In this document: in pieces, positions 51,891-64,000 of the stretch
Layout of the letters: every line of letters starts with the position of its first letter
Position numbering within the stretch: the stretch's first letter is position 1
Origin: Lichenostomus cassidix
Lineage: Eukaryota > Chordata > Aves > Passeriformes > Meliphagidae
DNA: 64,000 nucleotides
NCBI GenBank assembly: GCA_008360975.2
Contig: CM039183.1
Coordinates: forward strand, 39,857,850 to 39,921,849
Direction: 5' to 3'
Position numbers and translations under genes: made by a program
The notes under the pieces: model-generated
The model's database searches: none
Told to the model about the DNA's origin: nothing
Seen by the model: only the letters and a program-made list of their open reading frames with translations

Positions 51891-52004
51891 TTTCAAATCT
51901 GTGCACAACCTCCTCTGACGGGCTTTAAACATTGGCCATCCCAAATACATCTCTTCTAGCTTCCCCTGAGGTTCTGAATTCCTTTCTTCTGAATTCACCA
52001 TTCC
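51891..52004 (-). other. Candidate exon, unidentified protein, low confidence
   Basis: On the minus strand a good acceptor (TTGTGTTTACAG just above 52004) and a donor (AAA|GTGAGT at 51890) bound 114 bases that are open without stops. The length is exactly 38 codons, so the exon would be phase-symmetric. The peptide starts GMVNSEERNSEPQG and ends RQRRLCTDLK. It is hydrophilic, with charged residues well mixed, and is not the I/K/N-rich output typical of AT-rich noise. It matches no family I recognise. The same frame is open to 52148 and contains an ATG at the start of that stretch. Phase-compatible neighbouring exons were not found, and splice-bounded open segments of this size are expected several times by chance in 64 kb. 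Confidence 0.2.
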
Positions 52005-55000
52005 CTGTAAACACAACCTTAGTGATGAGAATGGAGTCCTATTAGCATTCATCTCCCAAATCCAATTAACATTGCTTGTCCAGGTGACAACCCCAGACCT
52101 ACAATTTCCCCATGAGCCGAAATTGGCTGTCAGGCACAACTTTGGCAACTATTTCTCTATTTAAAAGAAACTAATAGCACTGATTCAGCAATTACCCAAC
52201 ACTCAATAAAATCTCTACTGCTTGATTTACTTTTAAGAATAAATTGAGGTGAGTTATGAGGCAATTGACTGCCAACTGCAAAATACCCACCCAAAGGGCA
52301 CCTCTTGAGTTTGAAACACTAGCTAGCACTTGATTCAAGCAAAGTTTTGTGTTTCTGAGCCTCTAACTGGTTCCCACAAGTCTGTCACTTTAAGAAATGA
52401 TCACTTCTACACATAAATCAACATTTTTAGACACATAAGCCAAGACAGGAATATTAAATTAGAGCAAGGAAGAACCATCTGAAGCCTTTTCTGGTCTCAT
52501 GTAGAGTTCCAGAAGAGGCCAGTGGCCTTGTAACTTCTCCCAGATGATAAAAAGATTGAAGTGGATGCAGGTGGCTCACAACTCCATTGCCTGTCTTAGC
52601 TACTGTGCTAGGTTATTCTGAAAACATGGAGTTAAATGTTGGTGATGAATGTCACCAGCACCCAGATCCTTGTCTTCTCAAATATAACTGCATTCTGTTA
52701 ATGAAAACCAGCAGCTGGGGAGCCCAGGATGTGGGAGCAGACATAAGGTTTCTTGCATGAAACTTTGTTACTAATCTGCCACTGTAACTATAATTTACAG
52801 AAAAACGAAGAACAACTTTGGCATCATTGTTTAAAGTTTTTCCAGAGTTCACTTATTGCCTTCTAGAAAGGATCTGAGTGAAGCAATATGGCAAAGCACC
52901 TTTCCTATCAACACTTAGGTTAGGTTGGATTTACAGGCATTCAGGTCCCATGGTTGTATTGCGGTGAAGCTCCTTTTTCCCCATTCGTGTCACTTGATTC
53001 ATGCTCAATACTGTCAAAGGCACCCGTTTTGGTGACTGCCTGAGATGGAGAACTCACCACTTCACTTGACAGCTTTCCTTGAGCACTGCTAAAAACATAT
53101 GACTACAGATTCTTGTTATCTTTTCTTGTATGGATTGAATAAAAGTGTAATATTTGCTTTGCCCCAGACATGAAGACATTCAAATAAAGCAACCCAGACC
53201 CATCTTTTTGATAATTTAAACAGTTGAAACAGCTTAAATGCTGCCATATAAATAATTTCTCCATCTCTTCAATTTTTTCTGATATTCTTTTTTAAGTGTG
53301 CTCTCTAACTTTTTTCATGGTTTTCTGGTTGACAGCAGCATTGAATCTTCAGTGTCTGACAAATTCAAAGCACAATCTCTCTGCTACTCTTCTAGGTCTC
53401 CTCAGCTGTGTCCCAGTTTCATGTTGCAAGTTATTCATTAGCTGTAAGCCTACTATGTGTTCTCCAAATGCCATGTTCTCATTTTCACATGGGACTGCCA
53501 GTTTTGTTCCACTGGAAATTTTATCTATTTTATATGTTCTCCTCCATGTTATGGATACATTGAAGATTTCCAGCCAAACAATGGCTCATTGGAGAGTGCC
53601 CTGTTGAATAAATAATTTAATAAAAATTCTTCAGTGACAATTACTTTTTTCATTGTGTTTTATGAGATTCATCTCACAAACAATCCTTAATCCATTTAAA
53701 ATGTGTCTCTACTGCACAGTGCTAACTTCAAATACCATGTCATTGAGCAAATTGCTTTTCAAAGTCTAAATACACTCCATTATGCAGACCTTTCGCATGC
53801 ATCATTAGAAACTGCATCAAAGATGTATATAACTTCTGTTAAAAATAACTTTTCATACATTATGCTATCAGAATTTATAGCTCTCTTTCTGAACCATCAT
53901 TTGATATCTGTATCAATTTGACTATTATTTTACCCTAGACCGAATTCAGAACAAGTATTTTGTTTGTCTGAACACAGTGTAGTACTTTTCTTAAATATTG
54001 GCAGAACATTAGCACACTTCAGTTTTCTGAAATGTTCTCAGTTTTCAAAGATTTATTTTTTCTGACAGGGCAAGTAAGCCATGTAGTCAACATAAATCTC
54101 TTCAGGGACTGCATCTCATTTCTAAAAGTACCCTCCAGCTCAGCAGCACCAAATTCATGCCATAGAGGAGCTGCGTACAGGATTTAACAACCTCATAGAG
54201 CATGTTCCATTGTTTTCATGATGTTAAGGCTATATTTACCTGTTCAAAGTAAGGGCTTCATGATGGAAAATTTGTATTTCTACTTCTTGCTCTGTTAACA
54301 TTGAAGCTGTTTGTACAAAACTGTTAGTGGAAGTCTTCATTATGGCCCAGATGAGATAAATATATTTTATGGGTTGTTCACCCACTGCAGCTCTTGTATT
54401 TGCAGGGTTGACCTATTTTTGTTGAGAGCTTTATAGAAAGGAGGATCAGTTCTTTCCAGGTCTGAAATTCTTAGTCTAGCATTGATAGAGAAGAATGGCT
54501 CTGAGGATTAGAGTCCCAGTCAATTTATTTTATTAATGTTTTGCTTTATTATTTTTAAATGCAACAAAAGATTTTAAGCAACATTGGTCTGGCTTTTTAA
54601 GCCTCATTTGCTGTTGGTTTATATACTATGGCTCATCCAAGAGCATCCCTTAAATAGAACTTCCTTCATAGATCAGACCTCTAAAAATCATAATTTTTAT
54701 CAATATTATTTTGTTAACTTAAAAGTTGCTCCATAGAGGACTCAGCTTGTGAGATATTCATATGTGTTCAGTCACCAAATGAAAACAAGAAAACCCAACC
54801 TCCTCTTGAAAGCAAACATATGTTTCCAACTGACTGTCAACATAGGGAGAAAGAGCAAAGTTATCTCAGAATGGAAAGAAAACTTCCAAAGAGAAGGGAA
54901 TCCTCTCAAATGTGCATTATAGAGAAATCCACTAACTAGCACCAACTGTGTCCCTGCAAGGAAACAGCAAGCTGCTCCAAGGGAATACAGCAGCACACAT

Positions 55001-58000
55001 GCCGAGGGTGCTGGGCAACCAGCTTGTCTGGAAGCACTTAAAAAGTGCGGGAAGGAAAACAGCAAAGACAAAATAATGATCATGATGAAAAAGTGATAAA
55101 AGATGGGGGGAAATTATTCACACTGTAAACTGCTGTAATTCAGACCATCATTTGCAAAGCAAAATGGTGAGGGAGGTGATTACCACAGCAAAGGACATAT
55201 GTTGTACTAAAGGGGTCCCTGATGCCATTTCCCCTGAGTGTCTCCATTTGACCCTGGAATGCTCCCACTCAGCTATGAAGAAAATTGATGTCAGCTTCTT
55301 CTAGCCCCAAAAACAAGTTGTCCTTAATGCAAATGCATGTCTCTACAGGTAACTTGGGTGTGACCAACGACCTGAAAAATTCAACCTCTGGATTAATTAC
55401 CCAGTCAGCGCAGGTCTGTTGAATTTAATATGGTGGCCAAACAAAGCCCAAAGCATGTCTTCATGGCTAATTTATCTCTCTTGTAAGTCATACAACCTCA
55501 CAAGCCTTCCTCCACCAGTGGCTGCCTGCTCTGTGCATTGCAAAAGACCAACATTTCTCTGTCTCCCTAGGCACTTTTGCCTCTCTTTGGGTCCCCTTGG
55601 ATTTCTGCTCTCAATTCCTGCTCCTGTTCTCGCACGTCCCAAGCAGAATTGGCCTGTATTCTAAGAAAGCAGCAGCTGGAGACCAGGGTGGATGACACCT
55701 TCACCCCCTCCCTTGCCTCTGGTACTGCTGCATGCCAGTGGCCCCTTCTTTTCCCTTAGGCTTGCCCTGGCTCAGTCTGTGCCAGAAGTGTGGCTCTGGG
55801 AAGGACCTGGTAGGCACACAGAGCAGCTCAACAGGGCAAAGTCAGTCACCTCTGGCTTTTGGCTGTAGATGCTCTGCAAGAGCAAAGACAGAGTTTCTTT
55901 GTTTCAGGAGCTAGGGACTTGGCAGACAAGATAAAACGTCTCAGATGAAGAACTTATGTCAGTCTCCATTTGGCTGTTTATATTTCTGAATGTTTTGGCA
56001 AGCATAAGCCCTCTCCTCAGGACCTGGAAAGCAGCTCCTTTGCTTTGTAGTACAACCTGCTTTGTTTCCACAGGTTGCCAGTGACCTAATCATAGTGCAG
56101 GCGAGTATAAATCTCTGACCTGGCCAGCACATCACTGCAGCCTGCCAGCTAGATGTCTGCACTTCATACACAGTTTTCTGTCTTAGAACATTTTACACTG
56201 AAATGAGATTTTATCCAGTGAGCTGGAAAGTTCTGGGCAAATTGATCTGATGCCTCACCTGCTGCCTTGCTTTTACCGTCAGAGCCAAAACTCAGAGCTG
56301 GGTTTCTATCTGTCTGATAGTTCTTAATTCAGATGAAAGCCCAGAAGACATACTACAGTGCTCCTGTGGGTCAGCAGGACTGATTTGAACTGAGAGGACA
56401 GCATACCTTTCAGTAATTTTTAGACAATCAAATGTTTACATATACTCAGTTTGATAAACAGCTGCAGCCAAGCTTAGCCAAGCTCAGTTTAGAAAAATTA
56501 CACAATATCTCCTGTTTACCGCTTTAGCTGAACAGAGGCAGGAAAGATAAAAGATTTTCTTTATAAACTACTGTTATGTTGCCTAAATCTGGGTCAGGAA
56601 GCAAAATATCAACAGCTGTGGAGCATGGGATTTTTAATTCCTGGACAAACTATCGTGGTTGTTTTCCCAGTGACATGGCCAACTCACAGCCCTGCAGCTG
56701 AGATAGCACTGAAGTGAGGCAGCTTCTGAGTAGGCTGGAGGGAGAATAATGAATCCAAAATTTTCCCCCAGCCTCTAACTACAGGTTTGTTGTGTAAATG
56801 AAATAGCTCTGCACCTCCACATACACCTCTGTGGAGGAACTAAACTGCCACACTGAGGGAAAGTAAAGGACTTCAATCATTCTGCAGAGCATTCTGAAGG
56901 TAATGAAAGCACCATATTAGACAGGTAACTAAAAATACCAGGTTAGACAGATTAACCAGAACATATTTAGACCATAACAACAAGACTTAAGAAAATAATA
57001 CCTTAATAAGAAACTGTTGAGAATTAAAAAGACATTTTTGTAAACTTTGGGATTTTTATAACACCCATGTTTCTTCCTGAACAGTCAGCAACAGACTAAC
57101 ATGGAAGCACTTTTTCATCTTGTACTTATTCATTCCTACTAAAATCCATATGTAAATCAGACATGAAAACCTCTAAAACAGAAAAAGTATTTACTGCTTG
57201 AGCTGAAAGAATTAAATGTACTAAAATTGAATTTTTCATCCAATGTAAGAACTGAAATAGCTGCAGGTGGCCCAATTTATGTCATCTGTACCATTTACAT
57301 ATTCAAACATACTGTTTATTTACACACACAAGTAATGCAAAAAAGAGAAAAGGTATTACAATGCCTATATTTAGATAGAAACACTTCAGAATGAACAAAT
57401 AACAAAACAGAGACAAGGCTTGCATACAAATTATTGTGCAAATCCTGCCAATCCAACTTCAATTTGAAAAAAAAATGCAGCAGTGTTTTCACACTGTGCT
57501 TCAGGTGTTAAATACGCCTGGAGAGAAGGCAATCCACTGTGGGAAGGAGAAAGGTGACTACATGTTTTGGGTGCAGTGCTCTACAGCCAGGACTCTGGTA
57601 TAGCCACCCAGGCAGAGACTCCTGCCTCAAAGAAGGAGCTTGGCATTCTGCTCCCTTTTGGTAGATTTCAGTACCTCTGTGCACTTACTAATAGCATGTT
57701 TGTCAGATCCTGGCTGCCACCACTCCTATCCAGGAGACAAATTGCTCCTTCTCTGCCCTCAAGGACCTCAGAGGACCTGTGTGGACGCCTGTATCAATCA
57801 TATCACTCCTACCTCTGTGCACCTCCACTCTGCTGGAAAACAGCAGACCCACACATCTGTGCCAGGGCCCAGACACCTAAAGAGCTGCCAAAGGAAGAGG
57901 AAGCATGGAAAGAGAACTGTGGGGACCATCAGCATCCTTCTGTATCTCAGCAAATAAAAGGTTTACTAGTTGCCAAGGAGGTCTAACAGGAATTATAAAA

Positions 58001-61000
58001 AAGACATGCATGACATAAAACAAAGGTAGCAAGAAGACAAAATTGAAATGAAAAAGTTCTTGAGAAGAAGCCAAAACAATAAGAGGATGGAGGTTCAAAA
58101 AGCCTATGTCTAACACCATCAGTATTTCTGAGGATTTGTACAAACCAAGGCAAGCTATTCTTGCCCCATCCTTTATTTATTATCCTATGAAGGAGTTAAA
58201 TAACAGAAGAAAAGCACCATGCAAAACAGGATGAAAAAAAGATTTCATTTTCAACATTGCTGCAATATGCCATTATTTCATCCTTCAATCTTGCTTCTTA
58301 GATCATCAATGCAACCCGGAGTTCAAAGTTACCAATATGTGTAATTTTGCTAATAAAGATCCTAAACACAGCTGGCAGTAATGCCTTAAACTGAAGGGGA
58401 AAAAAATCCTGTTAGGGTCCCCATATTTGTGTATGTGTCTCTGTTCTTGAAGAGATGTTGCCAGAGAACACAACCAGGGCATCAGGAGTCAATAATCTTT
58501 TATATTCACATGATGTCCTTTGGGATTGTGTACGTTCTAGCACTAAGCCATATGTTATGTGATCACGGAGAATAAGCATTTAATCGTTAGTGTTATATAT
58601 GGCCATGATTTTGTTTTGATGGATCAACTGAGCATTGTTTGCATAGCAAGCACCATGGAGTCTACATTTCAAGCCAAGGGGCTAAACAGAGCAGCACTGT
58701 TTCCCATATGTTACGTGAACTTCATTATCGCCCTTCACATTTGGAACTGGAAGTTACATTCTTTTTTTTTTCCATGCATTGCTATTTTGGCATTTCATAT
58801 TTAAATCTTCCCAAAGAACATCATGGCAAAAAAATTTAGGAGGGTCTCTTTTCATCAGCCTTTGAGGACAGAGTTCTGAGAAACAAGATATTCTCCCAAG
58901 CAGAGGGAGCAGAGCTCCACTGTTCCAGCACAGAACACAAGGATTTCCAGACAGCAGCACTGATCCATTGTGCTTTGCCTGTACTTTGGGTCAAATCTCA
59001 CCTGACATATCTGGACTTGGGACATCTAGCAGATATCCCACAAATCTGTCACAGCCTTATCCTGACTAACATTGCAGGCAGAGATCCTGCAGACCACCAG
59101 GGCAATGTGTCAGTGCTATGGCTGACTTTTCTCAAAGACTTGGGCTCTCTGGTGCATGGAGCACGGCAAGGGGCTGAGCACACCCTATGAATCCCCGGTG
59201 GTCTGTGATCTCCTGGGATAAACTAGGGAGTGGATTCCAGGATAACATAAGTGACAGGTCTTGAATTGCAAGCAATTGACTTTTAAACTGCAGCTGGACT
59301 CAAGGAAAGCTTCTCCCACTTCCTGCTTTGTTCAGCAAAACCAAGTCAATACAATTGGAAGATGTGGTTCTCTATTAAATTTAGGCCACTCGAACATAAA
59401 GTGATCTGCCAGGTCTAGCAGCTGTCCAGGGGGTTTCACTGACAAATTATAGTTCTCATAGCCTGGAGATCCCACGCAGTTGCTGTGCATTAGGATGCAT
59501 CCTGAATTTACTACTTGAACTGGGATTTTGCCAGTTAGTCTAGTCGTAACCTCATCTTCTAATTGAAACCTTCATTAAAATGATAAATGGTTTAACAGAA
59601 AATGATTTATAGGACAAAAACATGGAAAATGCAATCTCTTATTCTCCTGCAAATACACGCTGAAAGTGAGAATGAGCTGATGAGTGTAGTTTATTCCCAG
59701 CCTAGAAATTCAGGATTTCAGACCATCTAAGAGAACACTAGTAGAAAGAAAAACAATTAACTTTTTTTAAAACTGCATATGAACCAGCAGATTTTTATAC
59801 TCTGAAAGGAACAGAGTAGCAAGACATTTTCTAGGCTGGATTTCTAGACACATCCCATCAGAGCAAATGAGCACTCTAGTTCCTAGCACCTTCACATCCT
59901 GTACATTTCTGGAGTTTTCAGATACAGGATGATTAACTAGCTCTGGTGGAAAATTTTCATGGAGACAATTTCCCATGAGAAAAGGGAGAGGACTGGCTGT
60001 TTATTTGTCATTTCAACCCAGCTATTCTTTGGACTCCTGGTTTCTTTGTACACATCCTGGTGAAGGATCTGTTTGAGGTCTTCACCTCTCTCTTTTTGCT
60101 CAGGCTCTCCAATTAGATACCAGGAATCTGGAGGCTTTTGGTTTTGCAGGTGTCAGAGACTACTCCAAGGTGTGTAAGCAGCCTCACCAGGTCTCTAAAC
60201 TTTCCTCCCTGACCACAAGGGCCAGCCCCAGCATCAAACAGTGGACTTCATGGTGAGTTCTCTGCCCATCCAGTAATTTTGATTTTCAGACATCCAGGCT
60301 CTGTTGCTCCTTGCAGTGCTTGGGAACAAGAGTAGCTATTCACTGTCTCCTAGACCTCACCTGGGACTTCGGGGATCCCCTCCCAGGCATCTGTCTTGTC
60401 AACTAACCATCTTCTTATGATCCCTCCTATTATGAACAGCAAGAATGTGGAGACAGGCATCCTCTCTGCCTAAAAACCAGATAGGATGAGCTAGGAGTGC
60501 AGAACACTTCATTTTTTCTTTTATGAAGTAGAATTTTCTGGAAATTCCCCCCATGTTAGGAAATAAACCCCGAACGCCCTTTGACATTTTGTCCTCATTT
60601 AGAACAAAGTCCTTTTAACAATACAACAACGTTTCCCAGGAAGAAATTCTCATTTTGTCAGCACCACGGATGGAGCTATTTGTTAATTCATTTTCAGATG
60701 GGAGCCAGACACACATTCCCTCTCCCTCTGAAGTGTGCACACAAAGGAAGGGTGAGGGAAACAGGAGCTAAATGTGACTGGAGCTTTGAATTTCTGCAGA
60801 GCTCTGTTCCTTAAGGAAAAAATTCCAAGGATAAGTTCTGGAGCCTCAGGCATTTCATTTGAGACTTTTTAAATGCAAAATAAAGGATTCTAGAAGAGTC
60901 CTTTTTGCAGTGAATGGCAAATTGCAAAAGCAGAGGCAGACAAGCATCTAGCTTGTCAGGGGTCAAATGACCAAGGAGAGCTCAGAATGTCTTTTTCTGA

Positions 61001-63837
61001 CATTACAGCTGAATCCAGACTTTTATGTTAGGAAGTTTTTCCAATTAAGTATCAGTGAAGGAGTTAGGATCGGGAAGAAGTGGCTGTAACAACTAATTTT
61101 GTTTCATTTATTCTTTTTATAGAAATATCGCTTTTCTACCACACAGAAGGCCAGTTTCATGGGGATGATTCTTCAGTGGGTTACCTGATGTCTGGGTCCC
61201 ATGAACCTGGAGTCAATATTATCAGCAAAAAATTCTTTCTATATTGGCTATAGCTTTTGCTATCACATATAGCCTTGGTAACACCATAGGTCAAAATACA
61301 TTAAATTAGTCACTTAACCAGTTTTTTTTTCTGAATATAATTTCTTCTGCTCCATTTAGAGAAAACACAGGGAGTTTATGTTCCTAGGGAATCTTGGAGA
61401 AGGTTGGGAATTGAAGCTCTTATATCTTTCACATAATTTGGCAACCTACTGGAAAGAAATTTGGAAAAAGCAGTACAGGAGGAAACCTCACCCTTCTTAC
61501 AGGTTTCCCTTTGGGAGAAAGTTATTTCCCTTCCTAATTATACTTTATAGGTGTCTTCTTAAGTAATGTATTAACTACACAATAAATATGAAATTCATAG
61601 GGATATTGCTAGGTGTTAGTTACCGTTGTCATTTATTTTTCCAGTCTGTCTGCCAAAAGACTGTGAAGGATTATTATGGTGTGTGTATATTATGACAGAA
61701 TGGGTGTGCAACTTCATTATCCTTAGTGGATGTCCACACTTGGAAGAAAAATGTCTTAAATCTCCAGTCTCCTCCACCCAAACTATGTTGCTTTCACATC
61801 ATCCTTAGTCTTTATTTTAATCACTGGATATTAGATTAGTCTGCCTTTTCTCAGCATGCAAACCATTTAATAGGTGCTTAAAAGTGAGATGATAAAGATT
61901 ATTTGTATTAAGGTATCAACTGGCAATATGGGAAGTGCAAATGCATAATTATTTCTAATAAAGAATAATAAATGCAAAATGGTATGTCTATTGAATTAAA
62001 CTTGAAATTATTATTTTACCACTATCTTATTATACAATTTTGTTTCCTTTCAGTGCAGCTTACTATCCTGAAACTAAAATGCAAATAAGCAAAAAATGCG
62101 GTGAATGAAAAAGCCTTTGGATGAGTGAACTAAAAAGACAACTTTCATTTACTGAATACCATAGCTACACATCATGCTTCACTTGAACATATTCACTATT
62201 ATGACTTCATGGGTGGGAGGAAAAAGGAAAAATGGGTAAAATGAAATGTTCCACTATGTCAGACCACTGATCACAATGGTTGCAGCTAGAGAAGGGAAAA
62301 AAGCTCCTTGAAACTGTATTTTTCACAGCCCAGGATCACACATAGTGGAAGGCATTTCATTCATTTTTTCAGATTCTGTTTCCTTTCCTCAAGATGTCTT
62401 TTTATCTATGATTGTGGAGAGTGTGTTTTATATCCATTAGGTCAAGTTCGCCCCTGGTGTAACCCTAACCAAGTGTGTGGCGTTGGGCCAGGAACAATTT
62501 CAGTCTTTGGTCTCCTTCTTTCTGGGATTGTTACTACCTGAAACCAGGATCCTCCCCTGAGGCCTGGCTTTGGGGTTGGCTAGTGAGCATGCACAGACGT
62601 GAGGCAATGCTTTCTACCCAGGGATTGGCAGCTGCCTGTGAGTCCTGTCTGCAAACGGGTAAAACGAGACACCTCTGGGCGTTGTGGGAGGGTAAACCAT
62701 ATACAGACATCACTCTCTTCCAAAATGAGAGCTTAAATGGTAAATTTAGGGGCAGGTGTTGCCCTGGGAAAGCAAAAAGTGGTTCATCCAGGCATTTGGG
62801 CAGATCTCTCAGTAACAGCATGAAAGCAGAACCACAGCTACATTACTATGTGTGGTTACTTTCCACAGCTCACGTTACAAGACGCCTCTAGGATAAGTTT
62901 GCCTTTACAGACCCCACAAACAAATGGGAAGTACTCAAACAGAATTCCAGTGAACCCTTAATTTGAGCCTGTATTTAAGATGCCTTTTCGTATTTACTCT
63001 TTCACAGTGGCTTAAAATTAATGGCATGTATCAGGAAGATCTGGTCATGTGTAAGCCTACTCCCTGTAACTGCCCACATCACAGGCCCCAAACAGAAAGA
63101 TGTTGGGTGATGCTGGTAGATGATTAGAAGTTTTCTTCCATGGAGAGACTAAAAAAAAATGTTGGATTAGGGCTTTAAGGTTAGTGAGGCTCAGAACTTT
63201 GAAATCCTGTCCTGTTTTTAAATTAAAACAAGGCACAGCAAAATCAGATTAACTTTTATCCTTTGCTTTTATTGCTATTAATGGTCACACGAAAAGCCTG
63301 AAACAATGGGGAAATTGCTTACCTCACATAGTTTTCGTTTTTCCTCTGGCTTCAAGAAAATTGTGTAATTCTTTTCTTCTTTTAATTCAACTGCTCTCAA
63401 AAATATTATGCAGTAATATCCAAGCTCCCTGTCCTTGACACAGCTAATGAGAGAAACAGCAGCCAGGAACCTCCAGTGTAAATCCAGTAGGTTCCTGTAG
63501 TGACACAATGTAGCCTTTACACCAAAGCTGCATAAAACATCAGAAAATGCTGTCTTGATGATGAGACCAGTAATAGCTGGGGTTTTTTCCTGTCCCTTCT
63601 AAAAGATGGTAATTCTCTGGGGCTGAATCAACAGAGCCAAGCAGAAGCATTAGCGCTACCTCACGACAATGCCTTTGGAGGGAAGTACAGTCAGAGATTT
63701 CTCTCGCCTTAATTCTGTCAGAGCAAATGAGGAACGGCTCTTTGAAATTGACTGCAGAGATTCAGAGTAAAACAGCCATGAAGTCATTGTGGCCAACAGA
63801 GCTGGTCCAAGCACCAGTTGCCTTTCTCATGATAGGA
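52005..63837. other. Unique non-coding stretch
   Basis: No gene or repeat family is recognised. The longer open frames are 139 codons (57567-57986, plus), 138 codons (62475-62891, plus) and 103 codons (53296-53607, plus; 54772-55083, minus). None has a recognisable domain, and the 57.6-kb pair overlaps in two plus frames. AT-rich segments at 54.5-54.7 kb and 61.9-62.1 kb look like possible conserved non-coding elements. Confidence 0.55.
61930..62090. promoter_or_regulatory. Possible enhancer: octamer and AT-hook/homeodomain-type motif cluster
   Basis: Within 160 bases there is one perfect POU octamer ATGCAAAT (62079-62086) and two 7-of-8 matches (61935-61942 and 61972-61979), plus several TAAT cores. 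The stretch is AT-rich unique sequence with no open frame of note. Octamers alone are common by chance, so this is only a suggestion that the segment could be a conserved non-coding element. Confidence 0.15.
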
Positions 63838-64000
63838 ACACAGGAACTGGTTGTCCACAGAGGTGATAAACGCCCCAACCCTGGAAACACCCAAGATTAG
63901 GATGACTGGGGCTCTGAGAAACCTGATGTAGTTGAAGATGTTCTGGCTCATGGTAGGAGGGTTGGTCTAGGTGACCTTTAAAGGTCCCCTTCAACACAAA
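63838..64000 (+). mobile_element. CR1 LINE, 3' end fragment cut by window edge
   Basis: The last 160 bases match the very 3' portion of CR1 in sense orientation. There is a diverged block for the CR1 segment that normally reads roughly 'aggctgcccagagaggttgtgg' (here CTGGTTGTCCACAGAGGTGA near 63847). A CCCCAACCCTGGAAACACCC-like block near 63874 and a GGTTGGTCTAGGTGACCTTT block near 63961 follow. The expected terminal ATTCTATG repeats would lie just beyond base 64000. The 5' boundary is uncertain by about 10 bases because the upstream sequence is not recognisable CR1. Confidence 0.87.

Noticed and set aside
57567..57986. 139-codon plus frame with a second overlapping 105-codon frame
   Set aside because: No domain is present, and two overlapping frames in the same stretch point to low stop density rather than coding.
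62475..62891. 138-codon plus frame with an antisense 95-codon frame
   Set aside because: No recognised motif, no splice or promoter context, and an open antisense frame of similar quality.

Overview
The window looks like intergenic or intronic DNA from a bird, or less likely another sauropsid. The evidence is several truncated CR1-type LINE fragments, two of which keep the ATTCTATG / ATTCTGTG-like 3' tails typical of avian CR1. It also has strong CpG scarcity, an AT-rich vertebrate-like base composition, low overall repeat density and a few microsatellites. Nothing suggests a bacterial, viral or organellar origin. There are no operon-like gene runs, rRNA, tRNA, CRISPR array or prophage.

Layout: 1-8.3 kb is AT-rich unique sequence with some splice-bounded open stretches on both strands, which are mutually inconsistent. 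A very old CR1 piece lies near 8.36-8.55 kb and a clearer antisense CR1 tail at 11.64-11.83 kb. The largest element is a 1-kb CR1 3' part at 13.06-14.10 kb that includes decayed reverse-transcriptase coding sequence. A cleaner CR1 3' end lies at 19.87-20.31 kb. From 20.3 to 41.9 kb the sequence is mostly unique, with patches of higher GC at about 24.5-24.8, 25.6-27.2, 30.5-30.9, 34.3-34.7 and 39.5-41.3 kb. A compound TA/TATAGA microsatellite fills 41.93-42.22 kb. The rest to 63.8 kb is unique sequence with a TG repeat at 48.9 kb and poly-T at 51.4 kb. The window then runs into another sense-strand CR1 3' fragment that is cut by the window edge.

No protein-coding gene could be recognised with confidence. 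Most open frames are 60-100 codons, overlap on both strands and lack recognisable domains. The longest (168 codons at 35.4-35.9 kb) is compatible with chance in 64 kb of AT-rich DNA. A few short open segments flanked by good splice signals are given as low-confidence candidate exons, the best being 51891-52004 (minus) and 25095-25327 (plus). A rough estimate is that several such segments would arise by chance, so they need conservation or RNA evidence. I did not find a convincing new biological system. The most checkable oddities are the 22-bp perfect palindrome at 10.26 kb, a hairpin with direct repeat at 9.07 kb, a guanine-quadruplex-prone stretch at 15.52 kb, the compound microsatellite and the candidate exons.
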